Shown: positions 51,094-51,145 of the stretch, piece by piece
Position numbering within the stretch: position 1 is the stretch's first letter
How the letters are laid out: every line of letters starts with the position of its first letter
Assembly (NCBI GenBank): GCA_910586965.1
Contig: CAJUMF010000026.1
Coordinates: 1 to 51,145 of the forward strand
Length of the DNA stretch: 51,145 bases
From: an uncultured Dorea sp.
GTDB taxonomy: Bacteria > Bacillota > Clostridia > Lachnospirales > Lachnospiraceae
Direction of reading: 5' to 3'
Notes under the pieces: generated by a model
Told to the model about the DNA's origin: nothing
Seen by the model: only the letters and a program-made list of their open reading frames with translations
Database searches by the model: none
Position numbers and translations under genes: made by a program

Positions 51094-51145
51094 TGCCCAG
51101 AGCCGGAATCGAACCAGCGACACGAGGATTTTCAGTCCTCTGCTC
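51094..51145 (-). tRNA. tRNA-Phe (anticodon GAA), partial
   Basis: The 3' part of a tRNA cut by the window edge: acceptor strand TCTGGGC with discriminator A, T-arm GCTGGTTCGATTCCGGC, and anticodon loop CTGAAAA between GAGGA and TCCTC. The D-arm and 5' acceptor lie outside. Confidence 0.88.

Overview
The window reads as chromosomal DNA of a low-to-mid GC, Gram-positive, spore-forming anaerobe, most likely a Lachnospiraceae (Clostridium cluster XIVa). This rests on gene content: ricT/yaaT, holB and rsmI in the Firmicutes order, BofA- and CwlD-type sporulation genes, MecA, a clostridial Tad pilus locus with Flp1, DUF5702 and DUF6382 members, a reverse rubrerythrin, and strong AGGAGG ribosome binding sites. 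The species is not identified.

Layout. 1-8.9 kb (mostly minus strand): the start of a sugar-ABC ATPase (cut by the window edge), then rsmI, a tRNA methyltransferase, ricT, holB, an Orn/Lys/Arg decarboxylase, pgi, a membrane protein and mtnN. 9-17.6 kb: a TSCPD protein, an AlbA_2 ATP-binding regulator, a secreted protein, an anti-sigma-like protein and a sigma factor separated by murG, a HIT protein, a soluble histidine kinase, a rhomboid protease and a D,D-carboxypeptidase. 17.6-26 kb: a ten-gene minus-strand Tad pilus operon. 26-34.7 kb: a phosphopantetheinyl transferase, BofA, dCMP deaminase, Sua5-type TsaC, CwlD, a GH18 protein, mecA, a DUF1858 protein and an NlpC/P60 hydrolase. 34.8-36 kb: a PerR-like regulator and reverse rubrerythrin, each with a related operator at its promoter.

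35.9-47.1 kb is an integrated element of about 11.1 kb inserted at the 3' end of the rubrerythrin gene. It is bounded by 68-bp direct repeats (66 matches) and by paired integrase arm-type repeats. It carries a tyrosine integrase, a serine recombinase, a J-domain protein, a run of small overlapping ORFs (one very cysteine-rich), two XRE regulators, a lipoprotein, a rolling-circle-type Rep protein and a toxin-antitoxin-like cassette (MNT, HEPN, a small acidic protein and a YgiT-type zinc finger). No recognisable conjugation machinery is present, so it is best described as a mobilizable or satellite island. 47.1-51.1 kb: an AI-2E family transporter, an Hpt protein with a REC/HD-GYP/GGDEF cyclic-di-GMP regulator, and two tRNA genes (Lys, Phe).

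The strongest unexpected signals are: (1) a 28-bp inverted repeat with one mismatch that spans the ribosome binding site, start and early codons of a TadE-like pilus gene, predicted to be an on/off invertible switch; (2) a 26-nt sequence repeated three times in the island, each time ahead of a gene with stem-loops in the leader; (3) head-to-head rubrerythrin 3' fragments at the right end of the island, differing from the resident gene almost only at synonymous positions; (4) a cluster of three perfect DnaA boxes away from any dnaA gene; and (5) several leaders in which the ribosome binding site lies inside a hairpin. All positions were read by eye and no searches were run.
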